DNA from: Spirochaetota bacterium
GTDB taxonomy: Bacteria; Spirochaetota; UBA4802; UBA5550
Assembly (NCBI GenBank): GCA_016933025.1
Contig: JAFGBT010000006.1
Location: forward strand, 1 to 64,000
Reading direction: 5' to 3'
Length of the DNA: 64,000 nt
Position numbers and translations under genes: made by a program
Shown: positions 35,604-43,891 of the stretch, in pieces
How positions within the stretch are numbered: position 1 is the first letter of the stretch
Layout: every line of letters starts with the position of its first letter
Notes under the pieces: model-generated
What the model was told of the DNA's origin: nothing
The model's database searches: none
What the model saw: the letters and a program-made list of their open reading frames with translations, nothing else

Positions 35604-38552
35604 ATGCTTCCTCCGCAATACCGGGGTACGCAGATATATCTCAATACTCACCTTATTTATGAAACGAGAAAGTTTGACCACAAAGGGAATTCTCCATTCA
35701 TAGTTGGAAAGCCTGATATAATTCCATTACCTGACACCCTCATCAATACAGGAATTAATACACTTGCATTTAGAACCGGTTCTCTAAATGACGATGGGGG
35801 ATTTAATGGATATACGTACATAGGACCGAGATTAAAAATTAAATTAAAATTTCTAAGAAAAATTCTCTGGGATGGCATCCTGGGGTTTATTAATATATAT
35901 ATCGCCTTGTATTTCATGTTTATTTTTTTTAAAAGGCAAAAAGAACGATACTACTTATACTTTTCGTTATTATCGTTATCAATTGGGCTATGGATCATCG
36001 GATATAAACATTTAATATTATTTTTGTTTGATCATCAAATAGTCTATATTTTCATTACATATATTCCCGCAATCACCGTCTGTATATTTCTTTTAGAGTT
36101 TATTCATTCATATTTCAACATCGAGAAAAACATTACGGTAAAAATATTAATAATTATTTTTATTATTCTTGCATGCGAGTTGCTTGTTGAACAGACAATT
36201 ACCTCTCAAATCACTTATTATGCAAGATATCTATATTCAATTTTTATGGTATTATCATTATTGAGTATTATCTATTCCATATCTATTTCCATTAAAGAAA
36301 TTTCAAAAAACACTCCTTATTCAAACAGGATTCTGATAAGTCTTATAATACTATTACTAACGACTGGGTACAGCTCTTTAACCTTTATGGATATTATCAA
36401 ATCCGAGCCTGTTTTAGTCGAAGGCTTTTTCATCATGTCCTTGATCTTCGCCTCCATACTCGCATCCAGGTTCGCCCAGGTTCACACGGACCTTGAGAAG
36501 GCCCACAATGACCTCCTGGTGCTCGACAAAATGAAGGATGACTTCCTGGCAACTACGAGCCATGAACTGCGCACGCCGCTCCACGGCATCATGGGCATAG
36601 CCGAGTCGCTCACGGACGGCACGCTCGGGCCGGTGAACGCCGCGCAGAAGGAGAACCTCGAGCTGATCCGCTCCAGCTCGTCGCACCTGACGTCGCTGGT
36701 GAACGAGATCCTCGACTTCAGCAAGATGCGGGCCGGCAGGGCGGACCTCATCCTCGACAACATCCGCGTGGACGACATCGCGGCCACCGTGGTCTCCCTC
36801 CTCCGTCCGTCCGCCGCGGAACGGGGACTCGAGATCACGGCGGATCTTAAAAAGCCGCCGGCCATCAAGGCGGACCGGAACCGGCTGCGGCAGATCTTCA
36901 TCAACCTGGTCGGCAACGCGGTCAAGTACACGGAAACCGGTTCCATCACCGTGACCGTGGAGCCTGCCGAAAGCGGGGTCAGAGTAACAGTTCGGGACAC
37001 CGGCCCCGGCATAGACGCGAAGGACCTCGAGCGGATATGGGAGCCCTTCACCCAGGCGGAAGACCCGGACCGCCGCAGGGCCGGGGGCACGGGCCTGGGC
37101 CTGGCGATCACCAAATACCTGGTGGAGCTCCACGACGGCCGTATCTGGGCTGAAAGCGAAAAGGGCAAAGGAAGCGCCTTCATGTTCGAGCTGCCGGCCG
37201 AACCGAAGTCGCGCGGCATCTTGAAAGAGACCGCTGCTATTGAGCCGCTTCAGCCGTCCGCCGGAGAAGCGGCCATCGCCGTTGCGGAGCCGAGCGAAGA
37301 TCAGGGTTACAGGATCAAATCTAAGTATTCGTCGGCGGTCATTCTCGCGGTCGACGACGATCCGGTGAGCATCAGGGTGGTCGAGAACCTCTGCCTCCTG
37401 GTCGGCTACGACCTGGTGACCGCGGCAAACGGCCCCGAGGCCCTTTCAGTCATCTACGAACGCGAGGTGGACCTGGTCCTCCTTGACCTGATGCTCCCGG
37501 GCATGAGCGGCTTCGAGGTGTGCCAGGAGATCCGCAAGCTGGAAAAGGCGCGGTACATCCCGATCATCATGGTGACGGCCCGCGACGGCACAGGAGATTT
37601 GGTAAAAGGGTTCACCACCGGCGCCAACGACTACGTGACCAAGCCCTTCAACCGGGAGGAGCTCCTGGTGCGCATCGAGAACCAGCTCGTTATCAAGCAG
37701 ATGCTCGACATGGAGAAATCGGTCATCAACGGACTCCGCCAGGAGAAGGACTCCATCTCAAACCTGTACCAGCGGAGCATGGACCTGAAGGAGTCGACCC
37801 TCCAGATGGTCGAGTGGGAGCACATCATACGCGAAGACCTGGACATCGCCACATCGTTCCAGCTCAAGCTGATGACCCATGAGAGAAGCATCCCCGGCAT
37901 CGAGACCAGCGTGCGCTACCGGCCGCTCCTGAAAATCGGCGGCGACCTCTACGATATTTTCGAGTTCCGGCCCGGCGTGGCGCGCGTGTTCATCGCGGAC
38001 GCCACCGGCCACGGCATCACCGCCTCCCTCAACACCGTGAAAATCCTGTCCGAGTACGCGGCGGTGAAGGAGACCCTCTCCGCGCCGGAGGTCGTGATGA
38101 ACTACATGAACCGACGCTTCGTCCAGCTCTTCCGCGACTACCAGATCGTGTTCACCTGCGTTGTCGCCGATATCAACATAGCCGAATCGACCATTGTCGC
38201 GGCCCAGGCGGGGCATCCGGCACAGCTTATCCTGCGCGGCCGGGAGTCGATTCAGGTACGGCCGCCGGGGCCGATTATCGGATTTTCCGCGCAGATGGAG
38301 TACCAGGAGGAGACCCACGAATTCAGGCAGGGCGACATCTTCTTCCTCTACACCGACGGCCTCCTCGAGCTGTCACAGCCGGACGCGGGCGGCCCCCTCC
38401 CCTATGACACGGACATCCTTGCCAAAGCCGTGGCCGATTCCTTCGATGCCAGGGGCATCGAGGAGGGAGGCGAAGAGCTGTTGAAGCAATTCCGCGCGGG
38501 AAGGAAAAGGCTGGACGACGACGTGACGTTTATCGCGATACGGAAATTATAA
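35604..38552 (+). CDS. 7TM sensor hybrid histidine kinase with receiver and SpoIIE-type phosphatase
   Basis: 982 residues from ATG 35604, but the true N-terminus very likely lies upstream (see 35290-35603). Order: rest of a 7TMR-DISM-type periplasmic beta-domain (to residue ~85, PPQYRGTQIYLN...NTLAFRTGS), six or seven membrane segments (to ~285), HisKA with SHELRTP (His320), HATPase (NLVGNAVKYT, DTGPGI, GTGLGLAI), a receiver (phospho-acceptor Asp628 in LLDLMLPG), a linker, and a PP2C/SpoIIE domain (KIGGDLYDIF, ADATGHGI, LYTDGLLEL). The output is thus probably dephosphorylation of an anti-sigma antagonist or related protein. Codons are AT-rich to about 36410, then GC-rich. It overlaps the convergent radical SAM gene by six bases. 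Confidence 0.9.
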   Translation: MLPPQYRGTQIYLNTHLIYETRKFDHKGNSPFIVGKPDIIPLPDTLINTGINTLAFRTGSLNDDGGFNGYTYIGPRLKIKLKFLRKILWDGILGFINIYIALYFMFIFFKRQKERYYLYFSLLSLSIGLWIIGYKHLILFLFDHQIVYIFITYIPAITVCIFLLEFIHSYFNIEKNITVKILIIIFIILACELLVEQTITSQITYYARYLYSIFMVLSLLSIIYSISISIKEISKNTPYSNRILISLIILLLTTGYSSLTFMDIIKSEPVLVEGFFIMSLIFASILASRFAQVHTDLEKAHNDLLVLDKMKDDFLATTSHELRTPLHGIMGIAESLTDGTLGPVNAAQKENLELIRSSSSHLTSLVNEILDFSKMRAGRADLILDNIRVDDIAATVVSLLRPSAAERGLEITADLKKPPAIKADRNRLRQIFINLVGNAVKYTETGSITVTVEPAESGVRVTVRDTGPGIDAKDLERIWEPFTQAEDPDRRRAGGTGLGLAITKYLVELHDGRIWAESEKGKGSAFMFELPAEPKSRGILKETAAIEPLQPSAGEAAIAVAEPSEDQGYRIKSKYSSAVILAVDDDPVSIRVVENLCLLVGYDLVTAANGPEALSVIYEREVDLVLLDLMLPGMSGFEVCQEIRKLEKARYIPIIMVTARDGTGDLVKGFTTGANDYVTKPFNREELLVRIENQLVIKQMLDMEKSVINGLRQEKDSISNLYQRSMDLKESTLQMVEWEHIIREDLDIATSFQLKLMTHERSIPGIETSVRYRPLLKIGGDLYDIFEFRPGVARVFIADATGHGITASLNTVKILSEYAAVKETLSAPEVVMNYMNRRFVQLFRDYQIVFTCVVADINIAESTIVAAQAGHPAQLILRGRESIQVRPPGPIIGFSAQMEYQEETHEFRQGDIFFLYTDGLLELSQPDAGGPLPYDTDILAKAVADSFDARGIEEGGEELLKQFRAGRKRLDDDVTFIAIRKL

Positions 38553-39572
38553 CAGCCCCATCACCCTCTTACAAAAAGGCAGATCCTCGTTCATATCCCT
38601 GAATGGCTCCGACGGCCGCGCCATGCCTCCCGCGCGACAGAGCGTGAGATGCGGGCAGGCGCCGCACGATTTGTCATCGGCTGACACGGCCGACCGGTAT
38701 TCTGGCGAATCGAGGACCGCGCCGAGCATGCCGGAATCGTAAGCGCCGAATGAATCGCGCGTCGAATGCGCCAGGGTGATGCTCCGGTCCGCCATGACGA
38801 TGACGCCGCCGCCGCGGTGGAGATGCAACGCCGCCGGGATCCATGGCATGGTGATGGCCCTCGCCACCGCGACCGCCAGCGGGTTCTGAAGCACCGACAC
38901 CCTGAAGCCGTACAGGTTGAGAAGCGCCACGATTCGCACCAGGGCGACGAAGTATTCAGGCGTCAGGAGATCGGCCGAAAGGTCGAAGGCGTCGCCGTTG
39001 ACCCTTACGAGCTGTATGAGGGTGAGCTCCCGCACCGCCGGGTAATTGGAAAAAAGGAACTCGGCGAACCGGGGGAGGTCCGGAACGAGTCCCATCCCGA
39101 CCGTCGTGAATACGCTCGTAGCCAGTCCCGCATCGAGCGCCGCCTCGATGCCCCTGACCGCGGCCGCGTACGAGCCGGCTCCGCGGACGGCGTCATGGAG
39201 CCGCTCCGGGCCCTGGAGGCTTATGGAGATCGACAGCTTTTTGCCGCGGCCTGCCAGCTTCCCGGCCGTCTCCCGGTCCAGGAGCGTCCCGTTGGTATTG
39301 ATAAATATCGACTCGTACCCGAGCGCCAGAGCGTAATCGACGGCCCCGAACAGCGGCTCCCACAAAAGCGGCTCGCCGCCGGTGAAGTGGATGTTGTGGT
39401 AACCGAGTTCGCGGCCCTCCCGGATAACCGATTTCGCCAGCTCGCTCGGCAGATCGACCGCGGCCGATTTTCCCGCACGGACGAAACAGTGCCCGCAGGA
39501 ACTGTTGCAGCGGGTGGTCACTTCGATGCTGAGGAGCTCTGATGACAGGGTCTGGCGGAGATCGTCTTCCAT
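38547..39572 (-). CDS. Radical SAM protein with SPASM-like C-terminal cysteines
   Basis: 341 residues. The canonical cluster is Cys22, Cys26, Cys29 (TTRCNSSCGHCF), followed by HFTGGEPLLW and INTNGTLL typical of SPASM/peptide-modifying radical SAM enzymes. At the C-terminus CGACPHLTLCRAGG plus a later FCKR may bind an auxiliary cluster. Relatives mature peptides or enzymes, or modify sugars and lipids. Here the gene follows the isoprenoid synthase-like gene with a two-base gap, so a joint pathway is probable. No precursor peptide is evident beside it. Confidence 0.82.
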   Translation of the reverse strand: MEDDLRQTLSSELLSIEVTTRCNSSCGHCFVRAGKSAAVDLPSELAKSVIREGRELGYHNIHFTGGEPLLWEPLFGAVDYALALGYESIFINTNGTLLDRETAGKLAGRGKKLSISISLQGPERLHDAVRGAGSYAAAVRGIEAALDAGLATSVFTTVGMGLVPDLPRFAEFLFSNYPAVRELTLIQLVRVNGDAFDLSADLLTPEYFVALVRIVALLNLYGFRVSVLQNPLAVAVARAITMPWIPAALHLHRGGGVIVMADRSITLAHSTRDSFGAYDSGMLGAVLDSPEYRSAVSADDKSCGACPHLTLCRAGGMARPSEPFRDMNEDLPFCKRVMGLL

Positions 39573-39574
39573 GA

Positions 39575-40564
39575 CTAGGCCCCCTTGTCCCGGCCCGCCA
39601 GGGGCGCGGCCAGCGCCGTGAATTCTTGGGCAAGGCCGGCCATGCCCAGCCTTTCCGCGGTGGACGCGGCGTTATCCAGTTCATGCACGATCCGGCCCTT
39701 CAGAGTCTCGATTATCCCCCACTCGTCTATCATCGCGCAGAGATCGCCGATCCCCGCGCCGCCGCCCTTCTTCCCGCGGTGAAACGAATCCCAGAGCTCC
39801 CTCCCCTCCGGGTCCAGGCATACGTGGACGGCGCTCCGCGCGCCGCGGGCGATGTCTTCTTCAAGGTCATGCAGGTCGTCCATGAGGCGCCATGCTATGC
39901 CGAACGACTCGTAGGCTCCTTTCAGCGACACGGCAAAGCCGCCGTCGCCGCATCTCATGGCCGTTAGTACCGGCATGACGGTCCAGGTGCCCATCTGCCT
40001 CCTGAACAGCGAGCAGTAGTCGTCAAGGGTCACGGGCGCATTCGCACCGCTCATGCCGGCGTAGTAGTCGTCGATTGATCGGCGGGCGGCTTCGGCGCCG
40101 CCCGGCACCGGCGCGGCAAAGGGCTCGATGCACGCGTTCATCCGCCGCCACATCTCTCCGCGCACCATAAGGGTGAGATGGGTAGCCGGCACCTCGCCGT
40201 CCACAAGATGATCGTCGAGTGAATGGAGCTGCATAGCCATGGCATGGCCGCCGATAGCCGGGTCGAGCTCCTCACCGGAAAGGGGTACCGGAGCACCCGA
40301 AGCTGAGGCAAGCCAGTAGAGGACAGTCCATGCCGGAGGATAAAAGTTCTTGAAGAAATCAAGGGGCTCGCCGATGCGGAGGCCGGCGTACTCCATGAGG
40401 AAAATCATGGCCCCCGCCCGGGCCGACTCGGGAAGCGAGCGGCAGAAGTCCATTACCGCTCCATTCAGTCTCTGATAGAAAACGGCGGCCCCGGACGTAT
40501 CGACGGGCCCGAACCCGACGGCGGCGCATCTGCCGAGAATCGATCGTGCTCTGTTCATGCCCAT
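39575..40564 (-). CDS. Class I isoprenoid synthase-like enzyme (polyprenyl synthetase superfamily)
   Basis: 329 residues, mostly helical. Two Asp-rich metal motifs: DDHLVD at residues 117-122 and DDLHDLEED at 229-237. These fit the two aspartate clusters of trans-prenyltransferase-type enzymes, although the rest is quite different from FPP/GGPP synthases. It could make or cyclize a prenyl chain; the product is unknown. The start overlaps the stop of the upstream gene by one base (TGATG), and the radical SAM gene follows after two bases. Confidence 0.75.
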   Translation of the reverse strand: MGMNRARSILGRCAAVGFGPVDTSGAAVFYQRLNGAVMDFCRSLPESARAGAMIFLMEYAGLRIGEPLDFFKNFYPPAWTVLYWLASASGAPVPLSGEELDPAIGGHAMAMQLHSLDDHLVDGEVPATHLTLMVRGEMWRRMNACIEPFAAPVPGGAEAARRSIDDYYAGMSGANAPVTLDDYCSLFRRQMGTWTVMPVLTAMRCGDGGFAVSLKGAYESFGIAWRLMDDLHDLEEDIARGARSAVHVCLDPEGRELWDSFHRGKKGGGAGIGDLCAMIDEWGIIETLKGRIVHELDNAASTAERLGMAGLAQEFTALAAPLAGRDKGA

Positions 40565-41118
40565 CAGAAATCGAGGCGTTTATCAGCCGGCTTTTTTTTC
40601 ATTTCTTTGTCGTACGCCTCTTTCTTCTTCTGCAGCAGCATGTCCGTATACTGCACCTCGTAATTGTCCCACGAGGTAATGTTCTGGAAGAATATCTCGT
40701 ACCGCCTGCCTGCCAAGTGCCAATAGATCGTGAGGTCAAGCGCATTGGACATGGTCCGCTTTTCCGGCTGGCCGTACTTGTCCTCAATGACCTTGACGAC
40801 CTCATCGGGCGACGGATTCGACCTGTTTTTCTTCATCTTGACATTGATTTTATACAGGATACTATTCTGATCAAACAGCAGCGCAATGACCGACACCTGT
40901 GAGCCGAGCTCCTTTCTCATCAGGACGATGGAGCCGCTCGCCTCGCCCGAAACAGCGTATTCGCCGGAAAACTCGCCCTGAATAACCTGGCGCACCTCTT
41001 CCCTGCTCTGGCCCAGGACGAGCTTACGGTAACCGACATCGTTTTTCTGGGCCGTTGCCGGGACGGCGCAGTTCGCGGTCAGTACAAATAATAATCCATA
41101 CAGTTGTATCTTTGTCAT
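40564..41118 (-). CDS. Exported protein of unknown function
   Basis: 184 residues from ATG 41118, chosen because GGAGGG precedes it and a signal peptide starts there (MTKIQLYGLLFVLTANC...ATAQ). The longer open frame upstream (to 41217) overlaps nothing but lacks a ribosome site. The mature part has a KLVLGQSREEVRQVI opening, as in short periplasmic proteins of the SmpA/OmlA-like kind (resemblance only), and a Lys-rich C-terminus. It heads the isoprenoid synthase and radical SAM genes, with a one-base overlap. Confidence 0.68.
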   Translation of the reverse strand: MTKIQLYGLLFVLTANCAVPATAQKNDVGYRKLVLGQSREEVRQVIQGEFSGEYAVSGEASGSIVLMRKELGSQVSVIALLFDQNSILYKINVKMKKNRSNPSPDEVVKVIEDKYGQPEKRTMSNALDLTIYWHLAGRRYEIFFQNITSWDNYEVQYTDMLLQKKKEAYDKEMKKKPADKRLDF

Positions 41119-41167
41119 AACCGACCCTCCGATAATACAGCAATCATCATGATTCGCCCATCGCTTA

Positions 41168-41941
41168 TCAGGCGAATCCTCTGCAGAACGAGTCCATGTT
41201 GTTTCCAATTGCGTCATGGTTATACCCCCCCTCGAGGAGGGCGTAGCGCTTACCGCCGCAGAGCTTCTCCGAATACTCCCTCATCAGCCGACCCAGCTCC
41301 CCGTAATCCTCCGGCTCAAGGAGCCCGCCCCAGTCGTCGATCCCCTGGTCGAACCCGGCTGACGCCGCGAATATGTCGATTTCGCCGAGCCCCTTCATGT
41401 ACTCCTCGACCTCGGCGATGTACTCCCCCCGGTCTCCGGACATCGGGTTCAGGATATCGACGCGGAAGCCGTCCCGGCGGTTCTCCAGTATGTTGATATT
41501 GCCGTCGCCGGTGTGAAGATCGAAGTCGAGTATAAAGGCGCTCTGTATCTTCCCCTCGGCCCGGAGCCTCAGGAGGCTGACGCTCATGTTGTTGAAGTAG
41601 CAGAAACCCCAGCACGAATCGGCCGAGGCGTGGTGGCCGGGAGGGCGGATCACAGCGAATGACGGGTGGCCGGCGTACGCTCTCTCCGCGGCGAGAATGG
41701 CGCCCCCGGCCGCCAGTGACGCCAGCTCGTAGAGGTGGCGGTCCATCTTGATCCGCTGAACGTGCGAACCGCCGTGCGCGCGGAGGATATCCTCCTCTGA
41801 AGCGGGATCCGGCCTGATGATCTCGTAGAACCTGCTGTCGCTCCCAACTATATCCATGATGCCGTCAAGACGGCCCGGCGCCGCCGCGGGATCATGGGCA
41901 TAGGCGGAATCGTAGTATTTTTCGTGGAATATGATTTTCAT
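41168..41941 (-). CDS. Histone-deacetylase-fold amidohydrolase
   Basis: 257 residues. Arginase/deacetylase-fold motifs: RPPGHHA (99-105), WGFCYFNNMSVS, zinc ligands in DFDLHTGDG (Asp141, His143), and the terminal LEGGYNHD. The family includes AcuC, acetylpolyamine amidohydrolases and other zinc deacylases. It is shorter than typical AcuC (about 370), closer to compact polyamine-type deacetylases. It lies 49 bases upstream of the exported-protein gene on the same strand, so it may head the isoprenoid operon. Confidence 0.87.
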   Translation of the reverse strand: MKIIFHEKYYDSAYAHDPAAAPGRLDGIMDIVGSDSRFYEIIRPDPASEEDILRAHGGSHVQRIKMDRHLYELASLAAGGAILAAERAYAGHPSFAVIRPPGHHASADSCWGFCYFNNMSVSLLRLRAEGKIQSAFILDFDLHTGDGNINILENRRDGFRVDILNPMSGDRGEYIAEVEEYMKGLGEIDIFAASAGFDQGIDDWGGLLEPEDYGELGRLMREYSEKLCGGKRYALLEGGYNHDAIGNNMDSFCRGFA

Positions 41942-41958
41942 GAAGGAACCTCGCAGTA

Positions 41959-42063
41959 CCGGCAGGGGAGTTTATCGCTCGCCAGCCGCGAAAAAAACCT
42001 CCTGTTTTCGCGGCTGAATCGGCGACATCCTGTCGCCCACTCGCTGATAAACTCCCCTGCCGG
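41959..42063. repeat. 105-bp cloverleaf-like palindromic element
   Basis: An 18-bp perfect outer inverted repeat (41959-41976 with 42046-42063) encloses two inner hairpins: AGCCGCGAAAA/TTTTCGCGGCT (11 bp, 41984-41994 with 42005-42015) and GGCGACA/TGTCGCC (42021-42037). It could fold into a three-way junction in DNA or RNA. One arm is shared with 34431-34450, and the GACAGGATGTC hairpin (minus strand) with 26522-26536. It sits between two divergent genes. No transposase adjoins. Confidence 0.7.
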
Positions 42064-42274
42064 ATATACTAGTGTTCTTATCTCGGCATTATAATTCCGC
42101 TATTAAATTTTTCAAGGATATTATCAGCAATAATATGCTTGCATTTTTGCAAATGCTTCGTCCAGATTATGGCGGCGTGATAGCGTGCACTGCCGGATTG
42201 CGCTTGATTCCGGCATGAGCATCTATCATGCACATTTCTTCATGAAATATATATGTTTTCTGAGGAAGGTTGTC

Positions 42275-42955
42275 ATGCGGGCAATTTTTGAAATCTATAG
42301 AGACAAATCAGGCGAATACAGATTCAGGCTAAAGGCCGCCAACGGGGAAGTAATTGCCGTGAGCGAGGGTTACTCGACCAAGATAAGCTGCATCAGCGGT
42401 ATCGACTCGGTCAGAATCAACGCGGCCTCAGCGCTGGTGGTGGAGCTGAACCCGGACAGGGATCTCCTGGCGGCATGCGACGCGGGCGACCTTGCCGCCG
42501 CCCGCCGGGCGCTCGCCGATGGAGCGAAACCCAACGCAGTCGATCGAGAGGGAGAATCCGCATTGATTGAGGCGGCTGAATCCGGCAACCTGGAGCTGGT
42601 AAAGCTCCTGGTGCAGAAAAAGGCCGAGGTCAACCAGGTCGATTTCACCGGCGAGACGCCGCTCCACGAAGCGAGCGAAGAAGGGCACGATGAGATCGTC
42701 CGCTATTTGATACGGCGGTCCGCCAATCTCGACGCGAAGGACAACAGGGGAAATACCCCGCTCCACAAGGCGCTCCTCGGGGGGAAGGCGGGCGCCGCCA
42801 GAATTCTTGTAGCCGCAGGCGCGAAGACAAACGTCCCTAACAAAATGGGAAGTACGCCCGAGATGATCGCGAGAGAACGGGGGATACCGCTTGCGAAGAA
42901 GAGGGCCGCACCGAAAAAATCTGTGAAAAAAGCCGCAAAGAAAAAGAAAAAATAG
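42275..42955 (+). CDS. YegP-domain (DUF1508) ankyrin-repeat protein with lysine-rich tail
   Basis: 226 residues from ATG 42275, which follows GAGGAAGG; the 30-residue upstream extension is not supported. Residues 1-55 are a YegP/DUF1508 domain (FEIYRDKSGEYRFRLKAANGEVIAVSEGY). Then about four ankyrin repeats (DREGESALIEAAESGNLELVKLL; TGETPLHEASEEGHDEIVRYL; RGNTPLHKALLGGKAGAARIL; MGSTPEMIARERG). The last 25 residues are almost all Lys, Ala and Arg, like histone H1-type tails that bind nucleic acid. The three-part fusion is unusual. Confidence 0.82.
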   Translation: MRAIFEIYRDKSGEYRFRLKAANGEVIAVSEGYSTKISCISGIDSVRINAASALVVELNPDRDLLAACDAGDLAAARRALADGAKPNAVDREGESALIEAAESGNLELVKLLVQKKAEVNQVDFTGETPLHEASEEGHDEIVRYLIRRSANLDAKDNRGNTPLHKALLGGKAGAARILVAAGAKTNVPNKMGSTPEMIARERGIPLAKKRAAPKKSVKKAAKKKKK

Positions 42956-42982
42956 CCGCTGCAGAAGGCGCCTTATTAGATT

Positions 42983-43023
42983 GTTATCGGTAAAAAACAA
43001 GCATATCAACCGATAACTATCGG
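42983..43023. repeat. Inverted repeat carrying the CCGATAACTATCGG palindrome
   Basis: GTTATCGGT (42983-42991) and ACCGATAAC (43009-43017) form a 9-bp inverted repeat, and the right arm is also part of CCGATAACTATCGG (43010-43023), the same palindrome as at 14712 on the opposite strand. Confidence 0.65.
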
Positions 43024-43116
43024 ACGCGGGTAAAAACAACTCAAAATCTTCTTGAAAAACCTGATAATTCAAAGCAGATAGGCCCGAAAAGGCCATTCCA
43101 TTCCGAGGTGACTATG

Positions 43117-43869
43117 ATGTCTTATAAAACGATTATATTCGATTCGAACTCGGGCGTCGCCCGGATCACCATGAACAGGCAGGATGCTATGAACGCCATC
43201 ACGCCCGCCATGCTGGAGGAGCTCAAGGATGCCGTGCTCGCAGCGGGGAAAGACGACGCGGTCCGGGTCATAGCGCTCACCGGGGCCGGCAGGGCCTTCT
43301 GCGCCGGCGTTGACCTGAAGTCGCTGGGGGACCGGAAGCTCGAGCGGGGCAAGGTGGGAGACATCCTTGACCTGCCGGCGCGCGAGCTGATACTCGCCAT
43401 ACGTGAGGCGAAGAAGCCGGTGATCGCCCTGATAAACGGCTTCTGCTTCACCGGCGCCCTGGAGATCATGCTGGCCTGCGACATCGCAATCGCAGCGGAA
43501 GATGCCAAGATAGGCGACACCCACGCCAAGTGGGGACTACGTCCCACCTGGGGAATGAGCGCCCGCCTCCCCCGCCGTGTCGGTTTCCACAGGGCGAAGG
43601 AGCTCTCGTTCACCGCTGATTCCATAACGGGGAAAGAGGCGGAACGGATCGGACTGGTAAACCGGGCAGTGCCGGGAGACAAACTCGAGGAGTCCTTCCA
43701 GGCCATGGCAAAAAAAATCATGGCCAACAGCAGGGAATCGGTGGCTGCGTACAAGAAGCTGTACAACGAAAACGAAACCCTCTCTCTCGATGACAGCCTG
43801 ATGATTGAGTTCGATAGCGAATTTGAAATTGGCGACACCGAGGAGCGACTGGGACAGTTCAGGCGATAG
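43117..43869 (+). CDS. Enoyl-CoA hydratase/isomerase family protein
   Basis: 250 residues from ATG 43117, the one of two adjacent ATGs with good spacing from GAGGTGA. Crotonase-fold oxyanion motifs AFCAGVDLKSLG and FTGALEIMLACDIAIAAEDAKIGDTHAKWGL are present; the segment after the second motif has Asp/His rather than the Glu of classic hydratases, so isomerase or other crotonase chemistry is possible. The last codons (AGG CGA TAG) fall inside a copy of the dispersed palindrome at 43864-43876. Confidence 0.85.
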   Translation: MSYKTIIFDSNSGVARITMNRQDAMNAITPAMLEELKDAVLAAGKDDAVRVIALTGAGRAFCAGVDLKSLGDRKLERGKVGDILDLPARELILAIREAKKPVIALINGFCFTGALEIMLACDIAIAAEDAKIGDTHAKWGLRPTWGMSARLPRRVGFHRAKELSFTADSITGKEAERIGLVNRAVPGDKLEESFQAMAKKIMANSRESVAAYKKLYNENETLSLDDSLMIEFDSEFEIGDTEERLGQFRR

Positions 43870-43878
43870 TTATCGGTA
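43864..43878. repeat. Palindrome copy overlapping the stop codon of the enoyl-CoA hydratase gene
   Basis: CGATAGTTATCGGTA matches the dispersed element; the stop codon TAG (43867-43869) is part of it. Confidence 0.7.
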
Positions 43879-43891
43879 CCGTGCAGCGTAT

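Noticed and set aside
36974-36987. GGGGTCAGAGTAAC inside the kinase gene, like the repeat at 6391 and 14686
   Set aside because: It encodes a conserved part of the HATPase domain (GVRVTVRDTGPG) and has no palindrome beside it; probably chance.
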